Notes under the pieces: model-generated
Database searches by the model: none
What the model saw: only the letters and a program-made list of their open reading frames with translations
Told to the model about the DNA's origin: nothing
NCBI RefSeq assembly: GCF_004353905.1
Contig: NZ_SMOD01000031.1
Span: forward strand, 31,945-95,944
Reading direction: 5' to 3'
DNA: 64,000 bases
Source of the DNA: Paraburkholderia guartelaensis
GTDB lineage: Bacteria > Pseudomonadota > Gammaproteobacteria > Burkholderiales > Burkholderiaceae
Program-made: the position numbers and the translations under genes
Shown: in pieces, positions 8,542 through 17,475 of the stretch
Position numbering within the stretch: position 1 is the stretch's first letter
Layout: every line of letters begins with the position of its first letter

Positions 8542-9483
8542 ATGCACCTTCACGAGCCTGGCAGCGGTACTGCGTCAAAAATTCTGGAACTCGTTGCGGA
8601 CCCTGGGCAGTTGCCCCTGGAAACACCGCTGCCGTTGGCGGTGATTCACCATGACGGAACGATGCTGCTGCCGCAAGGCGGGGTGCTGAACAGCGAGCAG
8701 CGCGACTTCCTCTTCGCGCATTTCCAGCCTTATCGCAACACGGTGGAGGAGGCGAGTCTCGCAAGCACGCAAGACAGCCTGGCCGACCGTGGCGATCGCG
8801 GCAAAGGGCCGTTGACACTGGATGACATGAACCTCGCCATTGGCGCGCTGCTGGGTATACGCAGCCAGGCGGGCTCGGGGCGCGAGATGCTGCCGTGCCG
8901 GCTGATCGGTTTCCGGCCGGGCGGCGCGATGTTCGTCACGCCACCCGCTGCCGCCAAGCCCGCGTGGGAGCCGTTCCAGGGCGAACAGGTCGAGATCGTT
9001 GCGATCGCAACACAAGCCGTGTTCTGGCTCGTCTGCACCGTCGAGGCGGTCTGCACGCATCCGTTCCGCTATCTCGTGCTCTCCGAGCCGGGCACGATAC
9101 GCCGGCTGCGCGAACGCCGGGCCGTGCGTGTGCGCACGCAACTCGCGGTGCGCTATGGCGTGGACTTGACGGGCTCGGAACTGGACCGGCTCGGCATTGG
9201 CTGCGATATCAGCGTGCTGGGGATGTCGCTCGCCGCCGGGCGCAAGATCGGCGAGGTCGGCGAGCGCATTTGCGTGGTGTTCCCCATCGAAGCGGGCAAC
9301 GTCGGGGCGACGTTCCAGGCCGTCGCCGTGATTCGCAACCTGCGCGCCGATACCCCACAGCCAGGACTCACCTTGCACGGACTCGAATTCGACACGCTTT
9401 CTCACGAGAGCCAGGTCGCCCTCAAGACGTTCGTGTTCGATCGGCAGGACGCCGTGTCTTACTGGGCTGGCATGCCGACCTGA
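8542..9483 (+). CDS. YcgR-type flagellar brake protein, c-di-GMP-binding PilZ domain
   Basis: 313 residues. The N-terminal part resembles the YcgR regulator domain. The C-terminal PilZ domain holds the c-di-GMP signature: an Arg cluster (RRLRERRAVRVRTQL) followed by DISVLGMSLAAG, the RxxxR and D-x-S-x-x-G elements. Proteins of this type bind c-di-GMP and slow or bias the flagellar motor. The start is uncertain: the ATG at 8542 has no obvious ribosome-binding site, and an in-frame ATG lies at 8470. No flagellar genes are nearby, as is usual for ycgR-like genes. Confidence 0.82.
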   Translation: MHLHEPGSGTASKILELVADPGQLPLETPLPLAVIHHDGTMLLPQGGVLNSEQRDFLFAHFQPYRNTVEEASLASTQDSLADRGDRGKGPLTLDDMNLAIGALLGIRSQAGSGREMLPCRLIGFRPGGAMFVTPPAAAKPAWEPFQGEQVEIVAIATQAVFWLVCTVEAVCTHPFRYLVLSEPGTIRRLRERRAVRVRTQLAVRYGVDLTGSELDRLGIGCDISVLGMSLAAGRKIGEVGERICVVFPIEAGNVGATFQAVAVIRNLRADTPQPGLTLHGLEFDTLSHESQVALKTFVFDRQDAVSYWAGMPT

Positions 9484-9502
9484 ACGGGCCGCGCGATCGC
9501 GC

Positions 9503-10270
9503 CTAGTTCCGCCTGCTGCGTTTTGCCGCCGCCGTGCCTTTTTTGGCGGGCGCAGCGGTGGCCGTGGTTTTTGCGGCGGCTTTGGTGGTCGAAACGGCGG
9601 CGGGCGTGGCGGTGGACGGCGCAGCGGCGAGTGTGTAGCCCTGCGCTTTCGCTGTCATGTGCTCGGCGATCAACTCCGTCTGAAACCGGTTGATCGTGTC
9701 GGGGTCCGTAAAGATGGTCTGCGTGTTGTTCTGCGCCAGATAGCCCGGGCCTCCCGGCGCGCCCTTGGTCACGAACGTGCCCTCGCCAGACGCCGACCAG
9801 TTCACCGATCCCTCGCCACCCACCTTGCCGTCGGCCACGAATCCCTTCGTATGACTGATTTGATGAGTCGCCGATTCGCCGATCACGAAGAATGTGTTGA
9901 ATTTGGCCGGGTCCTGCGCAATATCGGATTCGAGTAGCTTCTTTTCATGCACGCCGCCCGCCTGGCTTTTGTCGAGCGTGATCATCATGGTGATGGTCGG
10001 ATCGAGCGCCTGCTGCATGAGGATCTCGTTGAGTTCTTCGTCGTCGAATCCGAACATGTTCATGTAAAGCGACACGCTGGCGCGGGAAAGGACGTACTTC
10101 AGGATGTTGTGAACGTCGTCGCGCCCAACGTAGAAGAGATGGAAGTCCTTGCTGGCCGTGCTCGAGTAGCTTTTCTCGCGCGTGTATTGCTGCAGTTCGA
10201 GCAGGTCGAAGGTCTGCAGCGTTTGCGTGACATCGGATATGACGTTGCTTGCACTCACGTTTTCGGGCAT
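9503..10270 (-). CDS. Phospholipase D-fold protein with one HKD motif and a histone-like basic tail
   Basis: 255 residues. A single PLD-type catalytic motif is seen as HTKGFVAD followed by GSVNWS (H-x-K-x4-D, then G-S-x-N), as in bacterial PLD-like nucleases that work as dimers. The last 45 or so residues are Ala/Thr/Lys rich and end KKGTAAAKRSRRN, which looks like a histone-H1-type DNA-binding tail. GAGGAGA precedes the ATG at 10270. It starts 20 bases after the cytochrome gene and is the last gene of the five-gene operon running from 15946. No signal peptide is seen, so it should be cytoplasmic, unlike its operon partners. Its role with them is unknown. Confidence 0.75.
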   Translation of the reverse strand: MPENVSASNVISDVTQTLQTFDLLELQQYTREKSYSSTASKDFHLFYVGRDDVHNILKYVLSRASVSLYMNMFGFDDEELNEILMQQALDPTITMMITLDKSQAGGVHEKKLLESDIAQDPAKFNTFFVIGESATHQISHTKGFVADGKVGGEGSVNWSASGEGTFVTKGAPGGPGYLAQNNTQTIFTDPDTINRFQTELIAEHMTAKAQGYTLAAAPSTATPAAVSTTKAAAKTTATAAPAKKGTAAAKRSRRN

Positions 10271-10290
10271 TTCAGGTCTCCTCGTGCAGG

Positions 10291-11319
10291 TCAATGCAAT
10301 GACCGGTTGTTCGAACTCGAAGGCATGGGTGTGAACGCGCAATTCGGGTCTTTGTGCGCCGGGTCTTTGCAGCAGTCCAGCAAGGCATTGACCGACGCGA
10401 CGTTTGCCTTGTCCCATTGTTCATTGCTCATGGCGTTGTCTGTCGGCATCCAGTGGTTCAGCGGATAAGTGTTGGCGAGCGGGTCGTTGCCTGGCGCTTT
10501 CAGCTTGCCCACAGAGAGTCCGAGAAAGGCGGTGCAGCTCTGCTCGCTGCCGATGCGGTGACAGCCAATGCAGGTGTTGCCCGGCGTGCTCATCGTCATG
10601 AGGTGATACGACGAGAAAGCCTGTCCGATGCTCGAATACTTCCCCCATGGGTCGGTGGGCACCTTGTCCCACACTTGACCGATATACGGGCTGAAGATGA
10701 AGGGGCCCGCGTCGTGGCATTTGAGGCAGGTGGGGTTCTTCGCGGTGTTGGTAGCAACTATGGCGGGTGTCGCCCAGAATTCGACCGCGGAAGTCTGTCC
10801 TGCAGGCGGCTTTCTCTCGTTTGGCGGTGGCACGCGGGTCGCCACGAATCCGCTACTCGCGGGCACGTCAGCTTGCGATATCGGTGGTGGCGGTGGTGGC
10901 TTCGACGCGAACCAGCAGGTCTTGCCGTTGCCCGAGTGATGCATCACGACGACTACGCCGTCATAGTGTGGATCCTTGTCGCCGCGCAGCACATCGCGAC
11001 GGCAATACGCGGAAATTTGCGTGTTGCCTCGCGACAGATTCAGAATCTTCGAAAACGGGATGCATTGACCTTTTGCTTCTGAAGTCGGGCTCAGCAATGA
11101 AGGCTTGTCGCATCGCGTCGGGGACTCATTTGGCCCGGGCGGCTTTCCATCGATCGTAATCGGAATATCCGTTCCGTCATTGCAGTTGAACGGTGGGATT
11201 TCGCCAATTTCTCTCACGCATTGATCGGCGTATTCGAGCAAGGTCTGCTCATGCGTGAAGGCGGCAAGCGGCACGGCGAAGAGGAAGCACAGAGCGAACA
11301 GGCGGACGCGGACAGACAT
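10291..11319 (-). CDS. Secreted c-type cytochrome, electron partner of the molybdenum hydroxylase
   Basis: 342 residues with an N-terminal signal peptide (VRLFALCFLFAVPLAAFT) and two heme-attachment sites, CLKCH and CIGCH, in the second half. A proline-rich stretch (KPPPPPPISQ) separates the halves. The first half is not recognised. GGAGG lies 6 bases before the ATG at 11319, and the gene starts directly after the 2Fe-2S subunit stop. In periplasmic aldehyde or isoquinoline oxidoreductases of proteobacteria, a cytochrome encoded beside the molybdenum subunit takes the electrons; the same job is likely here. Confidence 0.82.
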   Translation of the reverse strand: MSVRVRLFALCFLFAVPLAAFTHEQTLLEYADQCVREIGEIPPFNCNDGTDIPITIDGKPPGPNESPTRCDKPSLLSPTSEAKGQCIPFSKILNLSRGNTQISAYCRRDVLRGDKDPHYDGVVVVMHHSGNGKTCWFASKPPPPPPISQADVPASSGFVATRVPPPNERKPPAGQTSAVEFWATPAIVATNTAKNPTCLKCHDAGPFIFSPYIGQVWDKVPTDPWGKYSSIGQAFSSYHLMTMSTPGNTCIGCHRIGSEQSCTAFLGLSVGKLKAPGNDPLANTYPLNHWMPTDNAMSNEQWDKANVASVNALLDCCKDPAHKDPNCAFTPMPSSSNNRSLH

Positions 11320-11321
11320 GG

Positions 11322-11843
11322 TCATCCTCCGCTTTTCATCTGCATTTGCGCGACTTTGCGAATCGCCTCGCGATACTTCACGTAGCCTGTGCACCGGCAC
11401 AGATTTCCGCCCACCCAGGTGTCGATTTCCGTATCGAGCTGGTCCGCGCTGATGCGGTACGCCTTCACGTGTTCGAGCATGGCGGTCGCAGCCATCAGAA
11501 AGCCGGGCGTGCAGTAGCCGCACTGAAACGCGAAAGATTCGAGGAATGTCTGCTGCAGTGGCGAAAGCCTGTCGCCGTCCGCGAGGCTCTCCACGGTAAA
11601 GATATATTGATTCGCGACAGCGCTCACCGGCGTGACGCACGCCAGAGTCTTCTCCATCAGCGCGTCCTGGCGGCTGCGCAGGCCCACGGTGCACGCACGG
11701 CACGCGCCGATGCCGCAGCACACCTTGGTCCCCGTCAGGTCCATGCGCTCGTGAAGGAATTCGGCGAGGCTCATGTCGGTATCGGCGGCCGGCACGGTGA
11801 CAGCGTGTCCGTTCACGTGAATCTTGACGTCGGCTTCGTTCAC
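11322..11843 (-). CDS. 2Fe-2S subunit of a xanthine-oxidase-family molybdenum hydroxylase
   Basis: 173 residues. The plant-ferredoxin-type cluster site is KVCCGIGACRACTV with a further Cys at LACVTP. The all-helical second cluster site is FQCGYCTPGF and GNLCRCTGY. This is the small subunit pattern of IorA/CoxS-type enzymes, passing electrons from the molybdenum centre. The gene starts with GTG at 11843, which overlaps the stop of the large-subunit gene by 4 bases (GTGA), showing translational coupling; a GAGG lies upstream. The subunit itself has no signal peptide and would be co-exported with the Tat-bearing large subunit. Confidence 0.92.
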   Translation of the reverse strand: MNEADVKIHVNGHAVTVPAADTDMSLAEFLHERMDLTGTKVCCGIGACRACTVGLRSRQDALMEKTLACVTPVSAVANQYIFTVESLADGDRLSPLQQTFLESFAFQCGYCTPGFLMAATAMLEHVKAYRISADQLDTEIDTWVGGNLCRCTGYVKYREAIRKVAQMQMKSGG

Positions 11844-14569
11844 TTCAGGGCCTCGCGTATCTTGTCGGGCGTGACGGGGGTTTCCCTGAAGCGGTGCCCG
11901 GTTGCCATCGCCAGCGCGTTCAGCAGCGCCGGCGCGATGGGGCACATCACGGCCTCGCCGATGCCGCGCGCGCTGTGACGGTCTCCGTCTGGTGGCGGGA
12001 GCGCGATCAGTTCCTGCCGCGGGACATCGGTCATGCGCGTGATGAGGTACTGGTCGAGATTCCACGTGCCGTTGCCGGGGCCGTGATTGCCTAGCGGACA
12101 CGATTCGCTCAGCACGTTGCTCATCGCCATGGCCACCGCACCTTGCGACTGGCCTTGCACGATCTCAGGACAGATCAGGCGGCCGGCGCTGAGCGTCGTG
12201 ACGACATGTTCGACCTTCACGTCCCCGCTCTCGGGGCTCACGGACACGGCGACAAGCGCTGCCGAAGGCGCATAGTTTGTGCGCCCGAAATTGAACGTAT
12301 CGCGTGGCGGCATCAACTTGCCGTGAGGCAAGCCCTTGAGATTGTGCGTATCGGGTCCAACGGCGATGTAGTCGCAGTCCATCTCGACGGCGCCCGATAC
12401 GAACGTGTACCGGCTTGTCCAGAACCCGCCGGCGTAGGTGACATGGGCGGCGGCCACGGTGGGCAACTGCTGGCGGTTGATCTCGTCGAGCAACGCAGGC
12501 CAGCTGATTGCCGTGTGACCGGCGGCGATCAGCTTGCCATTCGTCCACTTGAGGTCTTGCCGCTCGACGTGCGGATTGCGCCATATCGCTCGCGCGGCAG
12601 GCAGCACGCTTTGCAGCATCAACACCATCGCGGCGCGGTCGACTGCCTGAAAGTGATGGAACGCACCGAGGCAGGCGCTCGAAGAATTGAAGGGGCTCGA
12701 GATCGCTTTGCTTCCCTGAGCATCCAGGATGCCCAGCTTTGTGTAATCGAAACCCGGTATCTGAAACGCCTCGACTTCGTTCATGGTGATTTTCTGCGCG
12801 TTCTGCCCAAGGCATGCGGCAGGCGCGAGGGCCAACGTGGTCGCCGCGCCATTGCCCATGTCCGTGTAATGCGTGAGCACATGCAGGCCCGCGTTCGGCT
12901 CGATCTGCACCATCGCGAATACGGCGTCTTTGCCGGTACCGTATGCCTGATTCGCCATGGCGAGCCCAACGCCATATCGCAACCCGAGCGCGTGGCGTTG
13001 CGCGCGCACGTTTTCCCTGTTGCGCCATAACTCGTGCGCTTCAAGCTGGTTCAGCAGGTCGGCGAGTTGAAGGTGGAACAGAATGGGTGCGCCAGTGAGC
13101 GTTTTGCCGTGCTTCTTGCTCAGCAGGTTGGTGCGTCGGATGTCGAATGGACTTTTGTGCAGCGCCTGGGCGGCCTCGTCCATGAGCGTTTCGATGGCGA
13201 GGTAAGCCTGAGGACCGCCGAAGCCGCGCTGCGAGCCGCCGAACAACGCGGGCGTATAACTCACGGAGCTTTGGGCAATGGCGCGCGGAATGTCGTAGCA
13301 ACTCATGGCGCTCATGGCGGCAAGGTCGCCAACGGGGCCCGTGAGATTTTCCTTCGCGCCGCCATTGAAGCTGAAGGAACTGACGAGCGCCTGGAGCTTG
13401 CCGCTATCGTCGAGCCAGATGGACTCCGTGAAATCCGTTTCCGCGCGTTTCAATCCGACCTGAAATTGTTCGTAGCGCGACTGCTGCCAGCGCAATGCCC
13501 CCTTCGCGAATGGCGCGGCGAGCGCGAGATAAACGGGAAAATACGATTCGTCGCGGCCGCCGAATCCGCCGCCTGGGTAGCAGCTGATCACGTGAACGTG
13601 CTTGACGTTGATATTGCTGTCCTTGAACACCTTACATACGGATATGCAGTCGCCGCGCGGCGATTGTGTGCCGAGCACCAGGTTCAGACAACCGGAATCC
13701 GCCTGAAACCACGCCAGTCCCGACTCCGGTTCCATGAAGACGGGATCGATTGCGGGCGTTTTGAAGGCACCATCGAACTGGTGCCAGGCTTTGCTGTGGA
13801 CCTTGGCGCTGGCCAGTTCGCAAATTTCTTTACTTGCGCTGTTGCGTGCGTTGGTGAATTTTTCAACGGGGAGGCTGCTACTCTGGAGGTTCGAAAACGA
13901 CCTCGCGTCGTCGCGCACGTAAAACTTGGATGCGGACGCATACAAGGTGGTGATGGCGCTTTCCGGTACCGTTGCGCCGTACCGGATCACTGACTCGTTG
14001 AAATCGAGCAGTTTCTTTGCGTGGCGATAGGTATCGAAGTCTTCGAAGATCAACAAGGCGACGGGCTGGCCGTAGCAATTGGCGGGGCTGCCTTCCTGCG
14101 CAAAAAGATAGATATCCTGGTGACCGACCGGATCCTTCTCGGAGGCGAGATAGATGCGATTGTCATTCAACGTCTGGTTGGATACCACGGCAATCGGGCG
14201 AAGATCGTGCGGCAAGACGCTCAGGTCGAAGCCTTCGTAATTCTTGTCGATGCAATTGCATCTCAGCGCGTATAGCCAGTTTTCTTCTTTCGGACAGCCG
14301 TCGAAGTCGCGCGCCTTGTGGTCGCGCGCGTAGATCTTCGCGCCCGTGACCTTGCTCACGCCCTCGATGCGCCAGCGCGCCTTGCCCGGCTCCGGCGCCC
14401 AGTCGGGCGCGCCATTCGGTGCCTGTGGTGCGGAGTGGGCGCTCGTCGCGCCGAGTGCGGCTGGGCTGGCGGCCGTGAATGCGGTGATGGAGCTGACCGA
14501 CATCGTGACCGCGCCGCTCCCCATGGCCTTGAGGAATGTCCGGCGAGTGATCGGAACATCGCAAGCCAT
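11840..14569 (-). CDS. Molybdenum hydroxylase large subunit, Tat-exported (isoquinoline 1-oxidoreductase / aldehyde oxidase type)
   Basis: 909 residues. The N-terminus is a twin-arginine signal (ITRRTFLKAMGSG), so the folded, cofactor-loaded enzyme is sent to the periplasm. Molybdopterin-binding features of the xanthine oxidase family are visible: PGGGFGGRDESY, GGSQRGFGGPQ and, near the C-terminus, RGIGEAVMCPIAPA, in which the Glu of GEA is the catalytic base. It hydroxylates an aldehyde or N-heterocycle using water. GGAGA precedes the ATG at 14569. It lies between the SUMF1-like gene (36 bases) and the 2Fe-2S gene (4-base overlap). The substrate cannot be read from the sequence. Confidence 0.9.
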   Translation of the reverse strand: MACDVPITRRTFLKAMGSGAVTMSVSSITAFTAASPAALGATSAHSAPQAPNGAPDWAPEPGKARWRIEGVSKVTGAKIYARDHKARDFDGCPKEENWLYALRCNCIDKNYEGFDLSVLPHDLRPIAVVSNQTLNDNRIYLASEKDPVGHQDIYLFAQEGSPANCYGQPVALLIFEDFDTYRHAKKLLDFNESVIRYGATVPESAITTLYASASKFYVRDDARSFSNLQSSSLPVEKFTNARNSASKEICELASAKVHSKAWHQFDGAFKTPAIDPVFMEPESGLAWFQADSGCLNLVLGTQSPRGDCISVCKVFKDSNINVKHVHVISCYPGGGFGGRDESYFPVYLALAAPFAKGALRWQQSRYEQFQVGLKRAETDFTESIWLDDSGKLQALVSSFSFNGGAKENLTGPVGDLAAMSAMSCYDIPRAIAQSSVSYTPALFGGSQRGFGGPQAYLAIETLMDEAAQALHKSPFDIRRTNLLSKKHGKTLTGAPILFHLQLADLLNQLEAHELWRNRENVRAQRHALGLRYGVGLAMANQAYGTGKDAVFAMVQIEPNAGLHVLTHYTDMGNGAATTLALAPAACLGQNAQKITMNEVEAFQIPGFDYTKLGILDAQGSKAISSPFNSSSACLGAFHHFQAVDRAAMVLMLQSVLPAARAIWRNPHVERQDLKWTNGKLIAAGHTAISWPALLDEINRQQLPTVAAAHVTYAGGFWTSRYTFVSGAVEMDCDYIAVGPDTHNLKGLPHGKLMPPRDTFNFGRTNYAPSAALVAVSVSPESGDVKVEHVVTTLSAGRLICPEIVQGQSQGAVAMAMSNVLSESCPLGNHGPGNGTWNLDQYLITRMTDVPRQELIALPPPDGDRHSARGIGEAVMCPIAPALLNALAMATGHRFRETPVTPDKIREALK

Positions 14570-14605
14570 GTGCGTCTCCAGGCGAGACCCGCAACGCGAA
14601 CTGCG

Positions 14606-15946
14606 TTATTTCATGTCGCGTGCTACGCGAAATCCATTGGCTTCGTAGCGAACGCTGCTGTCGTATTTGAAGCGCGTGGCGGCGAGCATATAGCCCGCGC
14701 CGTCGCGCCACGATCCGCCGCGGATCACGCGCGTCTGGCAGTTGGGCTCGTCCCACGAGTGGCCATCGTTCGGCGCGTTCTTGTACGAGTTGTGCCAGCA
14801 GTCGCTGACCCATTCCCAAACGCCGCCGGCCATGTCGTAGAAGCCAAACGCATTGGCCGGGAACGAGCCGACGTCGTCGGGCGCCTCGACGTGCCACGGC
14901 GGCCCGCAGTCCTTGCAGTTCGCCGTGCCCTTGCGCATGTCGTTGCCCCACCAGTAGCGCGTTTCGGTGCCCGCGCGCGCGGCATATTCCCATTCCGCTT
15001 CCGTCGGCAGGCGATAGGGTTTGCCGCTGACCTTCGAAAGCCATTTCACGTATTGCTGTGCGTCATCCCAGCTCAGGTCGCGCACGGGGGCGTTCGGCGA
15101 GGCGTTGTTCTCGTTCGACAGGCGCGGGCAGGCGCTGGCGGCGACGCACGCGTTCCACTGCGCCACCGTCACCGCATATTTCGCGAGCGCATAGCTATGG
15201 CTGATTGTCACGCGGTGCGCGGGGCGCTCCGATACGTCGTCGGTGTCGATGCCCATGGTGAAGTTGCCGGGCGTCACCGCGACCAGCACCGGGCAAGATG
15301 GGCAGTCCTGAATGTCGTGTGGACCCGGCTTCGAAATGGCCGGATTGCCCTTGGCAGCAACTGCCGCCGCGGCTGCAGCCGTTGCCGCAGTCGTTGCGGC
15401 GGCCGGCGGCGCGGGTGGCGGGGCCGCCGCGGCAGGCGGTGTCTTCGCCTGAGGCACCGGCGCGGGTGCCGGTGTGGGCGTGGCAGCAGCAGCGGGGCTG
15501 CTAGCCGGATGCATGGCGGGCGTAGCGGGCGGGGCGGACGCTGCAGCCGGTTTCGATGCTTCCGCACGCAAACGTGTCAGGCGGGCCTGTGCGAGCGGTG
15601 CGAAACGGCCATTCGGATAGGCCTTGAGATACGCCTCATAGTCGCTCGCGTATTGACTGTCCTTGATCGAATTCCAGAACGTGATTTCGTATTCCTGGGA
15701 GGTGTCTTTCGGCATCAGGCCGACTCGCACGATCGCGACGCCATAGCGTTGCCGCGCTGCGCTGGCCGCTGCGAGCCGCTCATGCGCGGCGTGGGCAGTT
15801 GCGTACCGCCCCGGGTCTTGCGGCGCGATACGCGGCTGCACGCGTACTGGAGCCGAACGGTCATGCGCAGCCGGTGCAGCTGAGCGTAGAGTCGAGGTCA
15901 GGCCTAGCGAGATCAACAGGCACACAGGCAACACTAGCCGCCACAT
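14606..15946 (-). CDS. Secreted SUMF1/FGE-sulfatase-fold protein lacking the FGE copper-site cysteines
   Basis: 446 residues: signal peptide (VLPVCLLISLGLTS), a short repeat-like segment (YEAYLKAYPNGRFAPLAQARL), a long Ala/Pro linker, then a formylglycine-generating-enzyme fold from about residue 205 to the end (MGIDTDD, YRLPTEAEWEYAARAG, GFYDMAGGVWEWVSDC, RVIRGGSW). In active FGEs the strand after GGSW carries the two copper-binding Cys; here it reads RDGAGYMLAATRF with none, so oxidase activity is unlikely. Proteins of this fold also act as binding or cofactor-modifying modules. GGGAGA lies 6 bases before the ATG at 15946. It is the first gene of the molybdenum hydroxylase operon. Confidence 0.85.
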   Translation of the reverse strand: MWRLVLPVCLLISLGLTSTLRSAAPAAHDRSAPVRVQPRIAPQDPGRYATAHAAHERLAAASAARQRYGVAIVRVGLMPKDTSQEYEITFWNSIKDSQYASDYEAYLKAYPNGRFAPLAQARLTRLRAEASKPAAASAPPATPAMHPASSPAAAATPTPAPAPVPQAKTPPAAAAPPPAPPAAATTAATAAAAAAVAAKGNPAISKPGPHDIQDCPSCPVLVAVTPGNFTMGIDTDDVSERPAHRVTISHSYALAKYAVTVAQWNACVAASACPRLSNENNASPNAPVRDLSWDDAQQYVKWLSKVSGKPYRLPTEAEWEYAARAGTETRYWWGNDMRKGTANCKDCGPPWHVEAPDDVGSFPANAFGFYDMAGGVWEWVSDCWHNSYKNAPNDGHSWDEPNCQTRVIRGGSWRDGAGYMLAATRFKYDSSVRYEANGFRVARDMK

Positions 15947-16248
15947 GTTCGTTCTCCCTATCAGGTGCCAACCCGGGTGCAAACCCAGGCGTCATCGCCT
16001 TTCAATGCCGACGGTGCGCTACCCCGCTGCAGTCGCCGGCCGCGCTCGCGCGAAACGCGCGCCGCCGCCGGCACAGGCACTGCCCGCGCACAACTACAAA
16101 ATAGCACGCACGCCGCGCGATGCAGTAACTGGGTGGCACCCGCGCGCGCCGCGCCGATTTATCTCCATCCGCTTGAATCCGTCCTAAGCTGTAGAACACG
16201 CACCGAACTCCAAAGCCGCGCGCCGTCTGCCGAACGAGGAGCATAAAG
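15947..16248. other. Divergent intergenic region between the molybdoenzyme operon and the DUF4399 pair
   Basis: 302 bases with no credible gene; short frames here have no ribosome-binding site or family likeness. It must hold the promoters of both flanking transcripts, but I could not single out a convincing -35/-10 pair. Confidence 0.5.
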
Positions 16249-16674
16249 ATGCAACGAAGAGCAACCCTGTTGGCCCTGGCAGCGGCCGTCCTGATGCCGC
16301 GCCTCGCGTTTGCCGAGCGCACCCCGTCGCCACCCGGCGCGGAGGTCTACATCATCTGGCCGCCGGACGGCGCGACGATTCCCACCGGCAAGTTCTGGGT
16401 GCGTATGGGCCTGCGCAACATGGGCGTCTGCCCCAAGGGGATCAACAAACCGAACACGGGCCATCATCACTTGCTCATCGACACGGACCTTCCGCCGCTC
16501 GATCAGCCTATCCCGTCGGATCGCAATCATTTGCATTTCGGCGCGGGCGAAACGGAGGCCAGGATCGAGCTTCCGCCGGGCAAGCACACGCTGCAGTTGC
16601 TGATGGGCGACTACAACCACGTGCCGCACGATCCGCCGGTGTACTCGAAGAAGATCACGGTCACGGTCAAGTAG
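16249..16674 (+). CDS. DUF4399 periplasmic protein (first of a tandem pair)
   Basis: 141 residues with a signal peptide (ATLLALAAAVLMPRLAFA). The rest is a DUF4399 domain with the conserved GHHHLLIDTDLPP, PSDRNHLHFGAGETEA and LPPGKHTLQLLMGD blocks. The repeated His residues suggest metal binding, but the biochemical role of the family is not known to me. GAGGAGC stands 8 bases before the ATG. The next gene, 51 bases on, is a paralogue with about 60-65% identity by eye, so this is a tandem duplication. Confidence 0.88.
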   Translation: MQRRATLLALAAAVLMPRLAFAERTPSPPGAEVYIIWPPDGATIPTGKFWVRMGLRNMGVCPKGINKPNTGHHHLLIDTDLPPLDQPIPSDRNHLHFGAGETEARIELPPGKHTLQLLMGDYNHVPHDPPVYSKKITVTVK

Positions 16675-16725
16675 CGAAGGACATCCGGCTTTAGCCGCAG
16701 CGCAAAAGAAGCGGGAGTGCATGCC

Positions 16726-17151
16726 ATGAACAGGTTCCTCGTTTTTGCTGCCAGCCTCGTGCTGCTCGCGGGCGGAGCGGCGCATGCAGGCACGACGCCG
16801 GCCGACCCGAACGCGCACGTTTATATCGGCTGGCCCAACGACGGTCAGGTCATGCCGGCCGGGCGCCCATTTCGTGTCTGGTTCGGCCTGCGCAACATGG
16901 GCGTGGCGCCTGCGGAAGTCGAGTTTCCCAACACGGGCCACCATCACCTGCTCGTCGATACGGACTTGCCACCGATGGATCAGCCCATTCCATCCGATCG
17001 CAACCACCTTCACTTCGGCGCCGGCCAGACCGAAACCATGCTGCAGTTGCCGCCGGGCAAACATACGTTGCAGCTGCTGATGGGCGACGCGCACCACGTG
17101 CCGCACAACCCGCCCGTCTACTCGAAGAAAATCACCATATACGTTAAGTGA
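16726..17151 (+). CDS. DUF4399 periplasmic protein (second of a tandem pair)
   Basis: 141 residues, again a signal peptide (FLVFAASLVLLAGGAAHA) and a DUF4399 domain with GHHHLLVDTDLPP, PSDRNHLHFGAGQTE and LPPGKHTLQLLMGD. GGGAG is 8 bases from the ATG at 16726; a GTG three codons upstream overlaps that site and is less likely. The two copies have kept every His-bearing block and differ mostly in the N-terminal third. They probably act together or on related ligands in the periplasm. Confidence 0.88.
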   Translation: MNRFLVFAASLVLLAGGAAHAGTTPADPNAHVYIGWPNDGQVMPAGRPFRVWFGLRNMGVAPAEVEFPNTGHHHLLVDTDLPPMDQPIPSDRNHLHFGAGQTETMLQLPPGKHTLQLLMGDAHHVPHNPPVYSKKITIYVK

Positions 17152-17475
17152 TCCATACGAATCGATCGCGAATGCTGCGGCAATGCCCGAACGTTTGCGA
17201 CGCTTTTACCTTCTCCCGCCAAACAGTGTTCGCAGCGCGCCAACATAAGCCGTTCGACGCGTTGGCGAACGCCCATCACAACGCACGACTCGCGCGCGCC
17301 ACGCGCCGCGCGTGAGATTCCGGGAATTCCAGAACAGTCCTTATGCAACGGGCGTTGCGCCGCCGTGCGCTTACGCGCTCGCGCATCTGGCACGCCTCAT
17401 GCCTTGTTGGACCTGAGCCCGCAACCATGCAGCTCAAAACCCCAACAGTGTTGCATCCTTTTCTGGAGAACTGCC
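17152..17475. promoter_or_regulatory. Upstream region of the first precursor gene
   Basis: 324 bases with no gene. It contains the sigma-54 promoter at 17388-17403 and, 118-160 bases further upstream, an inverted pair GTTCGC (17228-17233) and GGCGAAC (17264-17270). That is a normal distance for an enhancer of a sigma-54 activator. Confidence 0.45.
17388..17403 (+). promoter_or_regulatory. Sigma-54 (-24/-12) promoter for precursor 1
   Basis: TGGCACGCCTCATGCC has GG at 17389-17390 and GC at 17401-17402, exactly the spacing of the consensus TGGCAC-N5-TTGC. It stands 72 bases before the precursor ATG at 17476. Confidence 0.75.
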
